Shown: positions 1 to 8,102, counted from the stretch's first letter. The stretch is DNA of 34,788 bases from an uncultured Lachnospiraceae bacterium (GCA_902785985.1 CADABA010000009.1:1-34788); one strand, 5' to 3'. Numbers and translations: made by a program. Notes: generated by a model from the letters alone, not told the origin.

Positions 1-2
1 TG

Positions 3-1277
3 AATGCGTACACGGCAGGGATGCGGAAAAGATTCAGGGGAATCGACGCAATACTTCTGCCGAAACTCAGACATGACAGTAATCTGACCAGGAGCATGGC
101 CGAAGAGGAAATGCCTTTCCGCGGGGTGTCTTCCTATGTGGAACAGTATTCCTCTTATCCGCCGTACCAGAATACGGACGTGGAATATTATTCCGAAGCG
201 AGCGACGGTCTTGAGGCACAGCTTCGTGAGATGCGGAAGGCGAAGGATTTCATTTTCATGGAATACCATGCCATAGAGGATGCCGAGTCCTTCCACCGGA
301 TCGAGGAAGTTCTCGTAGCGAAGGTGAAGGAGGGTGTTGAAGTACGTCTTTTCTATGATGACATGGGGAGCATCGGATTCATCACCACGGATTTTGTCAG
401 GCGTATGAATCAAAAGGGAATCAAATGCCGCGTGTTCAATCCGTTCGCTCCGGGCCTGAACATTTTCCTGAATAACCGGGATCACAGAAAGATCACGGTC
501 ATTGACGGAAAGGTCGGGTTCACAGGCGGATACAATCTTGCGAATGAATACTTTAACCTGACGCATCCATACGGATACTGGAAGGATACGGGCGTTCGGC
601 TCGAGGGTGACGCCGTGCGGAGCCTTACGATCACATTTCTTGAAATGTGGAATGCCATCAGGGGAAATGATATCGACGACGAGGACTTTGACAGGTATCT
701 GAAGGTTCACGACTATGAGGCGAAGGAAGGCGGCGTTGTGCAGCCCTACGCAGACAGTCCTATGCAGGGCGAGCATGTCGGGGAATGTGTTTATGCCGCA
801 GTCGCCCGCGGTGCGAAAAGATATGCCTGGTTCGTCACGCCGTATCTGATCATCACGGACGAGATGAACTATGTGCTGGGCATGGCTGCGAAAAACGGCG
901 TGGATGTCCGGATCATCACGCCGGGAATTCCCGACAAGAAGCTGGTCTATTCTGTGACCAGATCCTACTACGCGGCTCTGGTGAAGAACGGCGTGCGGAT
1001 CTATGAGTATACGCCGGGCTTCTGCCACTGCAAGATGTCCGTCGCGGATGACGCTGTTGCGACCTGCGGAACGATCAATCTGGATTACAGGAGCCTGTAT
1101 CATCATTTTGAGAACGGATGCCTTCTGTTCCGGAAGCAGGCGGTGCATGACATCCGGGAAGACTTTGAGGATATGTTCGCGCAGTCTGAAGAAGTGACTG
1201 AAAAATACAGGAGCGGACTGAGCAGCCATCTTCGCTTCGGCCAGCTGCTCCTCAGATTGATCGCGCCGCTGCTGTGA
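3..1277 (+). CDS. cls: Cardiolipin synthase (PLD family), 5' end cut off
   Basis: Joins two phosphatidylglycerol molecules, or a related phosphatidyl transfer, at the membrane. Both HxK(x)4D motifs of the phospholipase D superfamily are visible: HRKITVID about residue 155, followed by GFTGGYN, and HCKMSVAD about residue 342, followed by GTINLDYRS. The frame is open to the left edge of the window (first ATG at 21), and bacterial cardiolipin synthases are usually about 480-510 residues with two N-terminal membrane segments. This copy has about 420 residues and no membrane segment, so the start lies outside the window. The 3' end is intact. It is followed by a weak palindrome (CTCGTA/TACGAG, 1299-1317) without a T-tract. 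Family assignment is certain. The exact phosphatidyl acceptor cannot be told from sequence. Confidence 0.93.
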   Translation, partial: NAYTAGMRKRFRGIDAILLPKLRHDSNLTRSMAEEEMPFRGVSSYVEQYSSYPPYQNTDVEYYSEASDGLEAQLREMRKAKDFIFMEYHAIEDAESFHRIEEVLVAKVKEGVEVRLFYDDMGSIGFITTDFVRRMNQKGIKCRVFNPFAPGLNIFLNNRDHRKITVIDGKVGFTGGYNLANEYFNLTHPYGYWKDTGVRLEGDAVRSLTITFLEMWNAIRGNDIDDEDFDRYLKVHDYEAKEGGVVQPYADSPMQGEHVGECVYAAVARGAKRYAWFVTPYLIITDEMNYVLGMAAKNGVDVRIITPGIPDKKLVYSVTRSYYAALVKNGVRIYEYTPGFCHCKMSVADDAVATCGTINLDYRSLYHHFENGCLLFRKQAVHDIREDFEDMFAQSEEVTEKYRSGLSSHLRFGQLLLRLIAPLL

Positions 1278-1373
1278 TTTGATCTATGACGCAGAATTCT
1301 CGTAATGAGAGTACGAGATGAATGCGCAAAATGAAGAACAGTATCATATTTCGGTCGGCAGACCGCTCATTTT

Positions 1374-1447
1374 ATCGGGAGTTCCAAACGGGGCTTCCGA
1401 TAAACTATTTCCTCTGAAGTTCTGTACGGAGCTTCCGCTGAAACTGT
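1374..1447 (+). repeat. Imperfect tandem direct repeat upstream of the ddh -10 box
   Basis: Two roughly 36-bp copies share the pattern AGTTC-n-ACGG-n-GCTTCCG-n-AAACT. The first copy is also bracketed by TATCGG (1373-1378) and CCGATA (1397-1402). They end just before the TATAAT at 1456, a position expected for an operator. No regulator can be named. Confidence 0.45.
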
Positions 1448-1461
1448 TTATGTTGTATAAT
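1433..1461 (+). promoter_or_regulatory. Candidate promoter of ddh
   Basis: TATAAT lies at 1456-1461, with only a poor -35 (TTCCGC, 1433-1438) at 17 bp spacing. The inferred leader of about 120 nt holds short GC-rich hairpins (CCGGCC/GGCCGG at about 1484-1500, GCCGC-T-GCGGC just before the ribosome site). The rest of the 1278-1592 gap shows only the direct repeats upstream. No known riboswitch fold was recognised. Confidence 0.45.
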
Positions 1462-1592
1462 TCATTTTCATGAGAATTCCTTTCCGGCCGCACGGGCCGG
1501 TCCCGTTCCAAAAGGGAGTTCTTATCGCAGTACAGGCCCTCACGGGAGAGGCCCTGGTGCCGCTGCGGCGCTACATATAAAGGAGGTTTATT

Positions 1593-2570
1593 ATGAAAGC
1601 AGGTATTCTCGGTTACGGTAACCTTGGACGCGGTGTGGAAGCTGCCATCAATAAAAATGAAGACATGGAGCTTGTCGCAGTCTATACAAGAAGAGATCCG
1701 GCAGGGCTTAAGATCTGCACGCCCGGCGCTTCGGTGAAGCATATCGACGCACTCGCGGACGGAAAGGAAGATCTCGACGTCCTCATCATCTGCGGCGGGA
1801 GCGCAACAGATCTTCCGGAGATGACCCCGAAATATGCCGCGCTTTACAATGTCGTCGATTCTTTCGACACACATGCGAATATTCCGAAGCACTTCGGCGC
1901 AGTCGACGCAGCCGCGAAGGCCGGCGGGAAGGTCGGCCTCATCTCCTGCGGCTGGGATCCGGGCATGTTCTCGCTGAACCGCCTCTACGCGCATTCGGTC
2001 CTTCCGGACGGCAGAGACTATACATTCTGGGGAACAGGCGTGAGCCAGGGACATTCTGACGCGATCCGCAGGATCGAGGGTGTTCTGGATGCCCGCCAGT
2101 ATACGGTGCCGGTCCCGGAAGCGCTCGAGAGAGTGAGAAGAGGAGAGAATCCGGAGCTTACGACGCGCGAGAAACACACGAGAGAGTGCTATGTCGTTGC
2201 GGAGGAAGGCGCGGATCTTAAAAGGATCGAGAATGAGATCAAGACGATGCCGAACTATTTTGCAGACTATGATACAACGGTGACGTTCATTTCCATGGAG
2301 GAGATGAAGGAGAAGCACGCGGGACTTCCGCACGGCGGTTCCGTCATCTATTCCGGCGAGACCGGAACGAACGGGATGAAGCATGTCATCGAGTACAGCC
2401 TGAAGCTCGATTCCAATCCGGAGTTCACAGGATCCGTCCTTGCCGCGTATGCAAGGGCTGTCGTCCGGCTGAACGCGGAGGGCGTGACGGGCGGAAAGAC
2501 GGTCTTTGACATTGCGCCGGCTTATCTGTCACCGGTCTCCGGCGAGGAGCTGAGGGCACACTGGCTGTAA
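1593..2570 (+). CDS. ddh: meso-Diaminopimelate D-dehydrogenase
   Basis: Catalyses the NADPH-dependent one-step reductive amination of L-2-amino-6-oxopimelate (tetrahydrodipicolinate) to meso-diaminopimelate. The product feeds lysine synthesis and peptidoglycan cross-linking in the cytoplasm. The 325-residue length fits the family. The N-terminal dinucleotide fold opens with GYGNLGRGV (residues 7-15), and family-typical stretches CGWDPGMFS, WGTGVSQGHSDAIR and HGGSV follow. The start is set by AAAGGAGG about 7 nt upstream. It appears to be a single-gene unit with its own TATAAT upstream and a strong terminator just downstream. Nothing suggests damage. Confidence 0.95.
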   Translation: MKAGILGYGNLGRGVEAAINKNEDMELVAVYTRRDPAGLKICTPGASVKHIDALADGKEDLDVLIICGGSATDLPEMTPKYAALYNVVDSFDTHANIPKHFGAVDAAAKAGGKVGLISCGWDPGMFSLNRLYAHSVLPDGRDYTFWGTGVSQGHSDAIRRIEGVLDARQYTVPVPEALERVRRGENPELTTREKHTRECYVVAEEGADLKRIENEIKTMPNYFADYDTTVTFISMEEMKEKHAGLPHGGSVIYSGETGTNGMKHVIEYSLKLDSNPEFTGSVLAAYARAVVRLNAEGVTGGKTVFDIAPAYLSPVSGEELRAHWL

Positions 2571-2605
2571 AGAGCGGTCTTTTTTGAAGAATACTGTCCA
2601 GCCTG

Positions 2606-2636
2606 AGAGATCCGGGATTCCCGGATCTCTTTTTTT
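2606..2636 (+). terminator. Rho-independent terminator of ddh
   Basis: Perfect 11-bp stem AGAGATCCGGG/CCCGGATCTCT with a 3-nt ATT loop, followed by seven T residues, 35 bp after the ddh stop codon. Confidence 0.93.
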
Positions 2637-2677
2637 GGAAATTGAGTGCCTTTTATTGTCATATTATACAAAAAACG

Positions 2678-2707
2678 TAGATAAACAGGGTACTTGAATG
2701 GTATAAT
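2678..2707 (+). promoter_or_regulatory. Promoter of the PfkB sugar kinase gene
   Basis: Extended -10 box TGGTATAAT (2699-2707) with a weak -35 candidate TAGATA (2678-2683) at 18 bp spacing. It lies about 100 bp before the kinase start and directly after the ddh terminator. Confidence 0.6.
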
Positions 2708-2806
2708 GAACATAGTTTACTTTATCGGATAAGGAAGCGGACGCCGCAGCGGAAAATAAGCGCTCCGGCATCCTCAGAGTATTTCAGTGAAAGGTGGTAG
2801 AGCAGG

Positions 2807-3802
2807 ATGGGCATTGAGAAAAAGTATGATGTTACGGCACTGGGCGAGCTTCTTATTGATTTTACAGAGAGCGGACTTTCGGAACAGGGAAATAAGCTTC
2901 TCGAGGTAAATCCGGGCGGAGCGCCCTGCAATGTTCTTGCGATGCTGAACAAGGCAGGCAGAAAAGTCGCTTTCATCGGCAAGGTCGGCAATGACATGTT
3001 CGGCAGAATGCTTAAGGCGAGAACGGAAGAGCAGGGAATCGACATGAGCGCACTCATGATGGATGATGTGATCCACACAACGCTGGCCTTTGTCGAGAAG
3101 CTGCCGGACGGCGACAGAGATTTCTCATTCTACCGCAAGCCGGGCGCTGACATCATGCTTACAAAGGATGAGGTCATTGAGCATAAGGATGTAATTGAAG
3201 GCGCGAAGATCTTCCATTTCGGAACGCTTTCCATGACCGACGAGGGCGTTGAGGCTGCGACCGTTGAGGCTCTGCGGATCGCGAAGGAGAGCGGATGCAT
3301 CATTTCCTTCGATCCGAATCTTCGCCCGCCCCTCTGGGATTCCGAGGAGAAGGCAAAGGAGAAGATCGCATACGGTCTTTCTCAGTGCGATGTCCTGAAG
3401 ATCTCCGACAATGAGATCACATTCATGACCGGCGAGGAAGATCTGGATGCGGGAATTCACAAGATCATCGAGGAGTACAATATTCCGCTCGTGTTTGCGA
3501 CCTATGGACCGAACGGAAGCAAGGCTTACTGCAAGGGTGTCGAAGTGTATGAGGAGGGATTCCTGAATCCGCGTACGATCGAGACAACAGGCGCCGGAGA
3601 TACATTCTGCGCGAGCGCGCTCCATCATGTCCTGAAATTCGGACTTGATATGGATGCGGCGCAGCTGAAGGAGCTCCTGACCTTTGCGAACGCGGCTGCT
3701 TCTCTGGTAACGACGAGGAAGGGCGCGCTCTGCGTGATGCCGACCCCGGAAGAAGTCTTTAAGTATATTAAGGTCTCCGGAAGGAAGCTGAGAGAGAGCT
3801 GA
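2807..3802 (+). CDS. PfkB-family carbohydrate kinase, probably fructokinase
   Basis: Phosphorylates a sugar at the expense of ATP, most likely fructose to fructose-6-phosphate. The 331-residue protein has the PfkB/ribokinase order: N-terminal GELLIDF, the substrate motif NPGGAPCNVL (residues 34-43), FDPNLRPPLW (about 166-175) typical of fructokinases rather than ribokinases, and the C-terminal TGAGDTF with the catalytic Asp (about residue 265). The start is placed at the ATG after AAGGTGG. It is transcribed alone between its own extended -10 promoter and a strong terminator, and no sucrose or PTS gene is adjacent. The substrate is inferred from motif style. Another ketose or a 2-keto-sugar is possible. 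Confidence 0.88.
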   Translation: MGIEKKYDVTALGELLIDFTESGLSEQGNKLLEVNPGGAPCNVLAMLNKAGRKVAFIGKVGNDMFGRMLKARTEEQGIDMSALMMDDVIHTTLAFVEKLPDGDRDFSFYRKPGADIMLTKDEVIEHKDVIEGAKIFHFGTLSMTDEGVEAATVEALRIAKESGCIISFDPNLRPPLWDSEEKAKEKIAYGLSQCDVLKISDNEITFMTGEEDLDAGIHKIIEEYNIPLVFATYGPNGSKAYCKGVEVYEEGFLNPRTIETTGAGDTFCASALHHVLKFGLDMDAAQLKELLTFANAAASLVTTRKGALCVMPTPEEVFKYIKVSGRKLRES

Positions 3803-3831
3803 AAGAACATATATGAGGATATGATTTGTTG

Positions 3832-3863
3832 CCGGGGCTGCGTGAGTGCAGCCCCGGTTTTTT
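3832..3863 (+). terminator. Rho-independent terminator of the sugar kinase
   Basis: Perfect 10-bp stem CCGGGGCTGC/GCAGCCCCGG with a 6-nt loop, followed by TTTTTT, about 30 bp after the stop codon. Confidence 0.93.
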
Positions 3864-3992
3864 CATGGCAGGAAGATTTTTTTATGTAGGAGAGTTTTTT
3901 ATGACGGGAAGATTTTTTTATGACGGGAAGATTTTTTCATGGCGGGAAGTTTTTTTCACGACGGGAAGATTTTTTTATTTATGGCGGGAAGA
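3858..3992 (+). repeat. T-tract/GGGAAGA tandem repeat, about 20-bp period
   Basis: Six to seven degenerate units of the form ATGGCGGGAAGATTTTTTT follow the terminator directly. Unit lengths vary between about 18 and 22 bp, so they cannot encode a regular peptide. An open frame of 86 codons through them (3826-4086) has no ribosome site and starts within the terminator. The remaining gap to 4238 holds only the promoter described next. Confidence 0.85.
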
Positions 3993-4120
3993 TCTGTCTC
4001 ACGGAAAGAAGACCTGCCTCCCGGAGTTCTTTCCTCCTTCCGTACACTGCCGTAGAAAATTCCGTAAAAAAGTAATGTTCACGTAAAAAAGAATCTCTTT
4101 CATTTATAGGAAGAGTTAAG

Positions 4121-4126
4121 TATAAT
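4121..4126 (+). promoter_or_regulatory. -10 box of the Thr-Pro lipoprotein gene
   Basis: TATAAT at 4121-4126, about 113 bp before the start codon. No good -35 at 17 bp (TTTCAT, 4098-4103). Weak call. Confidence 0.45.
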
Positions 4127-4238
4127 ACACTGTATATGCAAATCTCGCCATGCATGCAGTCCGCAGAATGCTGTGAAGTGATCTTCCGTGGCGATTCGCG
4201 AAGGTATTGTATATGCTTATTATGCAAGGAGACCGGTC

Positions 4239-5174
4239 ATGAAAAAGACTATGAAAAAAATAGCTGCTGTTCTTATCTCTGCGTCCATCATGAGCAGCCT
4301 GCTGTCAGGCTGTTCCGTGAAGGAGCTTATTATTAAAGACGGAGCCACGGAAGTGACGCCTACACCGTCTGTCACCCCTACGCCGACCGCCACCCCCACA
4401 CCGACCCCTTCGCCGACACCGACAGCGGAGCCGACCCCGGAGGTCTATAATTTCGGGAACAGTACTGCATATGTCAGCCCGATGGGATACCAGATTACGA
4501 TCCCTGAGAGCTGGAATGACCGGTACACAGTCGAGAATACGGAGAATGGGGATGTGTTCAGGTGTAAGCTCTGCACTGATATGGGGCAGGATGGCACGCT
4601 GCTCACTGTTGTTGACAGCAGCAAGATCAATAATGCAACGGATATTGACGGCTCCGAGATAACAATCAAGACGAACGACACGCTGAAAACGATCGCAATG
4701 CTCAGCACAGGAAACAGCCTGACGGCGATCGTGCCCGGTGACCGTCCCTATGATATGACAATTGCTGAGCTGGAGACAGAGTATCAGGATCTTGCGAAAT
4801 ATCTTCCGCAAATGCTCGAGACCGGTTCTGCAGTGAAAGCATCATCAACCGGTACACCACAGGTAACACCGGCGCCGGACAATCCTGAGGATTCGGTTCC
4901 CGTCCCGACGGAAGAGGCTGAGCGGACGGGTGGAATGATCACCGTTGAACAGGCAATATCCATCGGCGAGAGTTACTGGGGCCATTACTCCGGTGAGACA
5001 TATGAGGATAACGGATATCCTATGTACTATTCGATTGAGGTCGTATCTGTTCCGGAGTCTCCGGACGGATCGTACAGCGTGAACCTTGTAGCGAATGCCC
5101 AGAACGGTGAAACGTGGACTGCCGGACAGGTCCAGATATCAGCGGCAGACGGAACGATCCAGTGGGGATGGTAA
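4239..5174 (+). CDS. Secreted lipoprotein with Thr-Pro stalk
   Basis: Function unknown. The start at 4239 is chosen over a longer frame (4188) because AAGGAG sits 7 nt upstream and a clean signal peptide follows: MKKTMKK, a hydrophobic stretch, then lipobox LLSGC with the lipidated Cys at residue 25. Next come about 30 residues of TPTP-type stalk (about 38-68), expected to carry the rest through the cell wall. A middle beta-rich domain of about 130 residues, a second Pro/Thr linker (about 205-225), and a C-terminal domain of about 80 residues (SIGESYWGHYSG to QWGW) follow. The same type of stalk appears in two type VII-locus proteins (30935, 32312), a stylistic link only. No enzyme motif is visible. 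It appears monocistronic. Confidence 0.85.
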   Translation: MKKTMKKIAAVLISASIMSSLLSGCSVKELIIKDGATEVTPTPSVTPTPTATPTPTPSPTPTAEPTPEVYNFGNSTAYVSPMGYQITIPESWNDRYTVENTENGDVFRCKLCTDMGQDGTLLTVVDSSKINNATDIDGSEITIKTNDTLKTIAMLSTGNSLTAIVPGDRPYDMTIAELETEYQDLAKYLPQMLETGSAVKASSTGTPQVTPAPDNPEDSVPVPTEEAERTGGMITVEQAISIGESYWGHYSGETYEDNGYPMYYSIEVVSVPESPDGSYSVNLVANAQNGETWTAGQVQISAADGTIQWGW

Positions 5175-5365
5175 ATCCTCATATGCTGAAAGTGAGAACA
5201 CGGATCTGATGGGAATAAGTCCGGACGCAGCCGCCGGCTTAACAGGAATGCGTTCCGGCGAAAAGGCAGTACTTCCCGGAAAGGCCTTCGTGCGATGACG
5301 GACGGTCCTGCCTGCCGTGTAAGTATGATCAAGTGCGTTTTGTAAATCGAAGAAGAGAGGGGATT

Positions 5366-6556
5366 ATGAAAGATCGAAAAGTATTTTGCCTGAATAATAT
5401 CAGTCCTGTCGGACTCGCAAAGCTTCGCGAAGGAATCACACTGGTCGACTCCATCGACGAGGCGGCGGGCGTGCTTGTGCGCTCTGCGGATATGAAGGAA
5501 ATGCAGTTCCCGCCGGAGCTCCGCGCGATCGCCCGTGCGGGGGCAGGCGTGAACAATATTCCGATCGAGCGCTGCGCCGAGGAAGGGATTGTTGTCTTTA
5601 ATACACCGGGCGCGAACGCGAATTCCGTCAAAGAGCTTGTCATTGCCGGCCTGATGCTGGCAGCGCGCGATGTGGTCGGAGGCGCTGTATGGGTCAGAGA
5701 TCACGCGGAGGATCCGAATATCGGTAAGACTGCCGAGAAGGCGAAGAAGGCATTTGCAGGCAATGAAGTGTACGGCCGGGCACTCGGTGTAATCGGGCTC
5801 GGTGCGATCGGAGCCCAGGTCGCGAACACAGCGGTTCAGCTCGGCATGACTGTTTACGGGTATGATCCGTATATCTCGGTTGACACGGCATGGCATATGT
5901 CCCGCGCGGTCAATTATGTTGAAACACTCGACGAGCTTTACGAAAAAAGTGATTTTATCACGATCCATGTCCCGTTCCTGCCCTCAACGAAGGGCATGAT
6001 CGATGCGGCGGGGATCGCGAAAATGAAGGACGGCGTACGCTTCCTGAATTTCGCCCGCGACGCGCTTGTCGATGAGGAGGCGATGACACAGGCGCTGGAG
6101 TCCGGAAAGGTCCGCTGCTATGTGACGGACTTTGCGAATCCTGTTTCCGCAAAGATGAAGAACGCAGTCGTTTTACCGCACCTCGGCGCGTCGACTGAGG
6201 AGGCGGAAGACAATTGCGCAATTATGGCTGTGAAGGAGCTTCAGGACTATCTGGACAACGGAAATATCAAGAATTCCGTGAATTATCCGGATCTCAACGC
6301 CGGGATCTGTCAGACAGCGGCCCGGGTGGCGATCCTGCACCATAATATCCCGAATATGCTTTCTCAGATCACTTCCTTTTTCGGGAAGCATGGCCTGAAT
6401 ATCGAGAATCTCTCGAGTAAGGTCAAGGGAAATTATGAGTATACGCTTATTGACCTGTCCGCTCCGATGCCCGTCGATACAGTCGAGAGACTGAAGGAGA
6501 TCGAGGGTGTTCTCCGCGTAAGACGCGTGGTGGGGACATCGGTGGATACGCAGTGA
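5366..6556 (+). CDS. serA: D-3-phosphoglycerate dehydrogenase with ACT domain
   Basis: Oxidises 3-phosphoglycerate to 3-phosphohydroxypyruvate, the first step of serine synthesis. The start at 5366 is set by GAGAGGGG 3-10 nt upstream. The 396-residue protein has a 2-hydroxyacid dehydrogenase core with the NAD fold GLGAIG (about residue 144), catalytic Arg in NFARD, and catalytic His in PHLGAS (about 272). A C-terminal ACT domain (about 320-390) is the usual serine-feedback module. The general acid Glu normally found shortly before the His is absent: the stretch reads YVTDFANP. From recall this is common in clostridial SerA, so it is probably a family trait. No serC is adjacent. The 191-bp gap upstream shows only a weak CGCCGG/CCGGCG pairing. 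Confidence 0.88.
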   Translation: MKDRKVFCLNNISPVGLAKLREGITLVDSIDEAAGVLVRSADMKEMQFPPELRAIARAGAGVNNIPIERCAEEGIVVFNTPGANANSVKELVIAGLMLAARDVVGGAVWVRDHAEDPNIGKTAEKAKKAFAGNEVYGRALGVIGLGAIGAQVANTAVQLGMTVYGYDPYISVDTAWHMSRAVNYVETLDELYEKSDFITIHVPFLPSTKGMIDAAGIAKMKDGVRFLNFARDALVDEEAMTQALESGKVRCYVTDFANPVSAKMKNAVVLPHLGASTEEAEDNCAIMAVKELQDYLDNGNIKNSVNYPDLNAGICQTAARVAILHHNIPNMLSQITSFFGKHGLNIENLSSKVKGNYEYTLIDLSAPMPVDTVERLKEIEGVLRVRRVVGTSVDTQ

Positions 6557-6574
6557 CCGGACGAGCTGTGAAGA

Positions 6575-6600
6575 ATCAGGAACGCCGAGGCGTTCCTGAT
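6575..6600 (+). repeat. Perfect 12-bp hairpin, recurring type
   Basis: ATCAGGAACGCC-GA-GGCGTTCCTGAT without a T-tract. Near-identical cores occur at 12558-12571 and 18631-18649, so this is a small dispersed palindrome rather than a terminator. Confidence 0.75.
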
Positions 6601-6621
6601 AAGAACATATGAGATCATCTA

Positions 6622-6675
6622 AGATCTGCCCCAAACAGCGCAGTGCTGGGTAAGGGGGGCAGGTCTTTTTCTTTT
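6622..6675 (+). terminator. Rho-independent terminator of serA
   Basis: Stem AGATCTGCCCC (6622-6632) pairs with GGGGCAGGTCT (6656-6666) with one G-T wobble. The loop contains AGC/GCT, and the stem is followed by TTTTTCTTTT. It separates serA from the converging lipoprotein gene. Confidence 0.85.
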
Positions 6676-6705
6676 CGCGGCTGCATTCGGTGAAAGATCT
6701 GACAA

Positions 6706-7602
6706 TTAAATCTGAAAGTGTGCCATACTCGCAATCACCTTGTAATCTGCAATCACCGCTTCCCGCACACTCGAGGACAGGTCGAGGCCTGTTATCTCAA
6801 AGCTGCGCTGTTCGCCGGGTCCGAGATCTGTCATAGTGATACCGGAGATCCCGATGACTTTTCCGTCATCTCCATAGAAAACGGCATGCAGATTAACGAG
6901 CGGGTCGGCTTTATCAGTCGTATTGCGGACCCTGCCTGTGACCGTCGGGTAACCGAGCGCGTTCGTGGAAAGAGAAGTGTCGCTCACTTCATAGAAGACC
7001 GGATCCGCATTGGATTTTACGACCTTGAGTGTCGGGATGAACTTATATTCCGCTTCTGAGTCTGTGCCGCTCGTCCCGGCTGCTCCGATACTGTTATAGA
7101 ACCAGCCCTTTTCCCCGGGACCGATCACATTCGGGCAGGTGGAAATGAAATCATTCGTCCAGGCCAGATGCCCTTTCATGTCCTCAATATCAAAGACTGC
7201 GCTGTGCAGATACAGCGGATATGTACCGGTGTTCTCTACTTCTGCCAGGGCATGGTATTCGACCTGACCGATCGTATTCAGGTAGTATTCAAAACGGGTA
7301 TCGGTGATATTGTAAGACACTTTTTGTTCGGTGTCCGCTCTGTCCCTCCCTGCCGTACTCCCGGATCCGGGAGTATTCGCCGAATCCGAACCGGCCAAAG
7401 CCCCTGCGCTTTCTGTCTGATCCGGAGCGGCGGCAGAGCCTGTCCCGCTGCCTGCTCCTTTTGAATCAATACTTTCTTCCGCCTTGTTTTCGCTTTGTAC
7501 CGTATTTTTTCCGGTTTCTCCGGATTCTGCCGTATCCTGACCGCAGGATGCGGCAAGAAGGGCTGTTCCGATAAAAAATGCCATGATCCAGGTCCTTTTC
7601 AT
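6706..7602 (-). CDS. Lipoprotein with FxLYD-like C-terminal domain
   Basis: Function unknown, probably anchored outside the membrane. The start at 7602 is chosen because AGGAGGAG lies just upstream and the signal sequence MKRTW-hydrophobic-LLAASC begins there. The longer frame to 7656 has no ribosome site. After the lipid-modified Cys (residue 20) comes about 75 residues rich in Ser, Gly, Glu and Ala, a flexible tether. A first beta domain follows (about 95-190), then a second (about 200-298) with the pattern VTGRVRNTTDK...LHAVFYGDDGKVIG...DLGPGEQRSFEI. That pattern resembles FxLYD domains of Bacillota surface lipoproteins. It is transcribed alone, divergently from the broken gene at 8150. 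Domain call by pattern memory. Confidence 0.85.
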   Translation of the reverse strand: MKRTWIMAFFIGTALLAASCGQDTAESGETGKNTVQSENKAEESIDSKGAGSGTGSAAAPDQTESAGALAGSDSANTPGSGSTAGRDRADTEQKVSYNITDTRFEYYLNTIGQVEYHALAEVENTGTYPLYLHSAVFDIEDMKGHLAWTNDFISTCPNVIGPGEKGWFYNSIGAAGTSGTDSEAEYKFIPTLKVVKSNADPVFYEVSDTSLSTNALGYPTVTGRVRNTTDKADPLVNLHAVFYGDDGKVIGISGITMTDLGPGEQRSFEITGLDLSSSVREAVIADYKVIASMAHFQI

Positions 7603-7675
7603 GTTCTCCTCCTCTTTGAATTCTTCTGTTTTTCTCCCCGATAACAGATGGGTCATATCCGGGCTGATCCGATCG

Positions 7676-7702
7676 AAAGCCGGTCCTGCAATCTCCGGCT
7701 TT
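7676..7702 (-). other. Hairpin in the leader of the FxLYD lipoprotein mRNA
   Basis: Perfect 8-bp inverted repeat AAAGCCGG/CCGGCTTT with an 11-nt loop. It lies between the predicted -10 (7728-7733) and the start codon at 7602. Confidence 0.5.
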
Positions 7703-7727
7703 CCGGCTTCGAACGGGTTCCGGTTCC

Positions 7728-7736
7728 TTTATACCA
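7728..7736 (-). promoter_or_regulatory. Extended -10 promoter, minus strand
   Basis: Read on the minus strand the sequence is TGGTATAAA, an extended -10 with no convincing -35. It is positioned to drive the lipoprotein gene starting at 7602. Confidence 0.45.
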
Positions 7737-7894
7737 ATCAATCCAATGGATTTGATAGTTGGAATGATGCAAGAGATTTGACCGGATTTTTCGTGCAGAA
7801 CATCAAGCCATCCGGAAGCAAAAAGGATCTGTGCATATTTTGGCGGGTATAACTGCGGAATATGCATCCTTTGAGTATTTTCCACCGGCAGATG

Positions 7895-7903
7895 TGGTAC
7901 AAT
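7895..7903 (+). promoter_or_regulatory. Extended -10 promoter, plus strand
   Basis: TGGTACAAT at 7895-7903. The predicted start near 7910 gives a leader of about 240 nt containing the three hairpin units at 7934-8102. No -35 at the normal distance (TTGAGT at 7871 is 21 bp away). Confidence 0.5.
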
Positions 7904-7933
7904 ATTTGTACCTACGAGCGGTGCGAGGATGGA

Positions 7934-8102
7934 GCATAATAAGCGGTGGGAGCTTGCTCATACAAGCGCAATTATGCGAACAGCCACATAGCGCGACAGC
8001 GCGACAGTGAGCAGCTGAAAGCTGCGAACCTGTCGGCATGGCGGAATGCACAGAGCGCGCCAGTGAGCATGAAGCGCAAGCGGAATGCGAACAGCACCGC
8101 TC
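7934..8102 (+). repeat. Three tandem hairpin units with GA...GAAC flanks
   Basis: Each unit is a stem preceded by GA and followed by GAAC. Unit 1: GCATAAT (7934-7940) with ATTATGC (7971-7977). Unit 2: GCAGC-TGAAA-GCTGC, enclosed in GACAG/CTGTC (about 8003-8034). Unit 3: GCAT...ATGC around GC-GCAA-GC (about 8067-8088), enclosed in GAGCG/CGCTC. They lie between a promoter and the start codon at 8150, so they would be transcribed. A frame through them from a GTG at 7946 is not a convincing coding region. No known RNA family was recognised. Confidence 0.6.

Noticed and set aside
1299-1317. Palindrome after the cardiolipin synthase gene as terminator
   Set aside because: Six-bp stem only and no T-run.
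1344-2384. 346-codon minus-strand frame
   Set aside because: Opposite ddh with no ribosome site or family pattern.
3826-4086. 86-codon frame with repeated GRFFY peptide
   Set aside because: Begins inside a terminator and translates the T-tract tandem repeat. Unit length is variable and not in frame.
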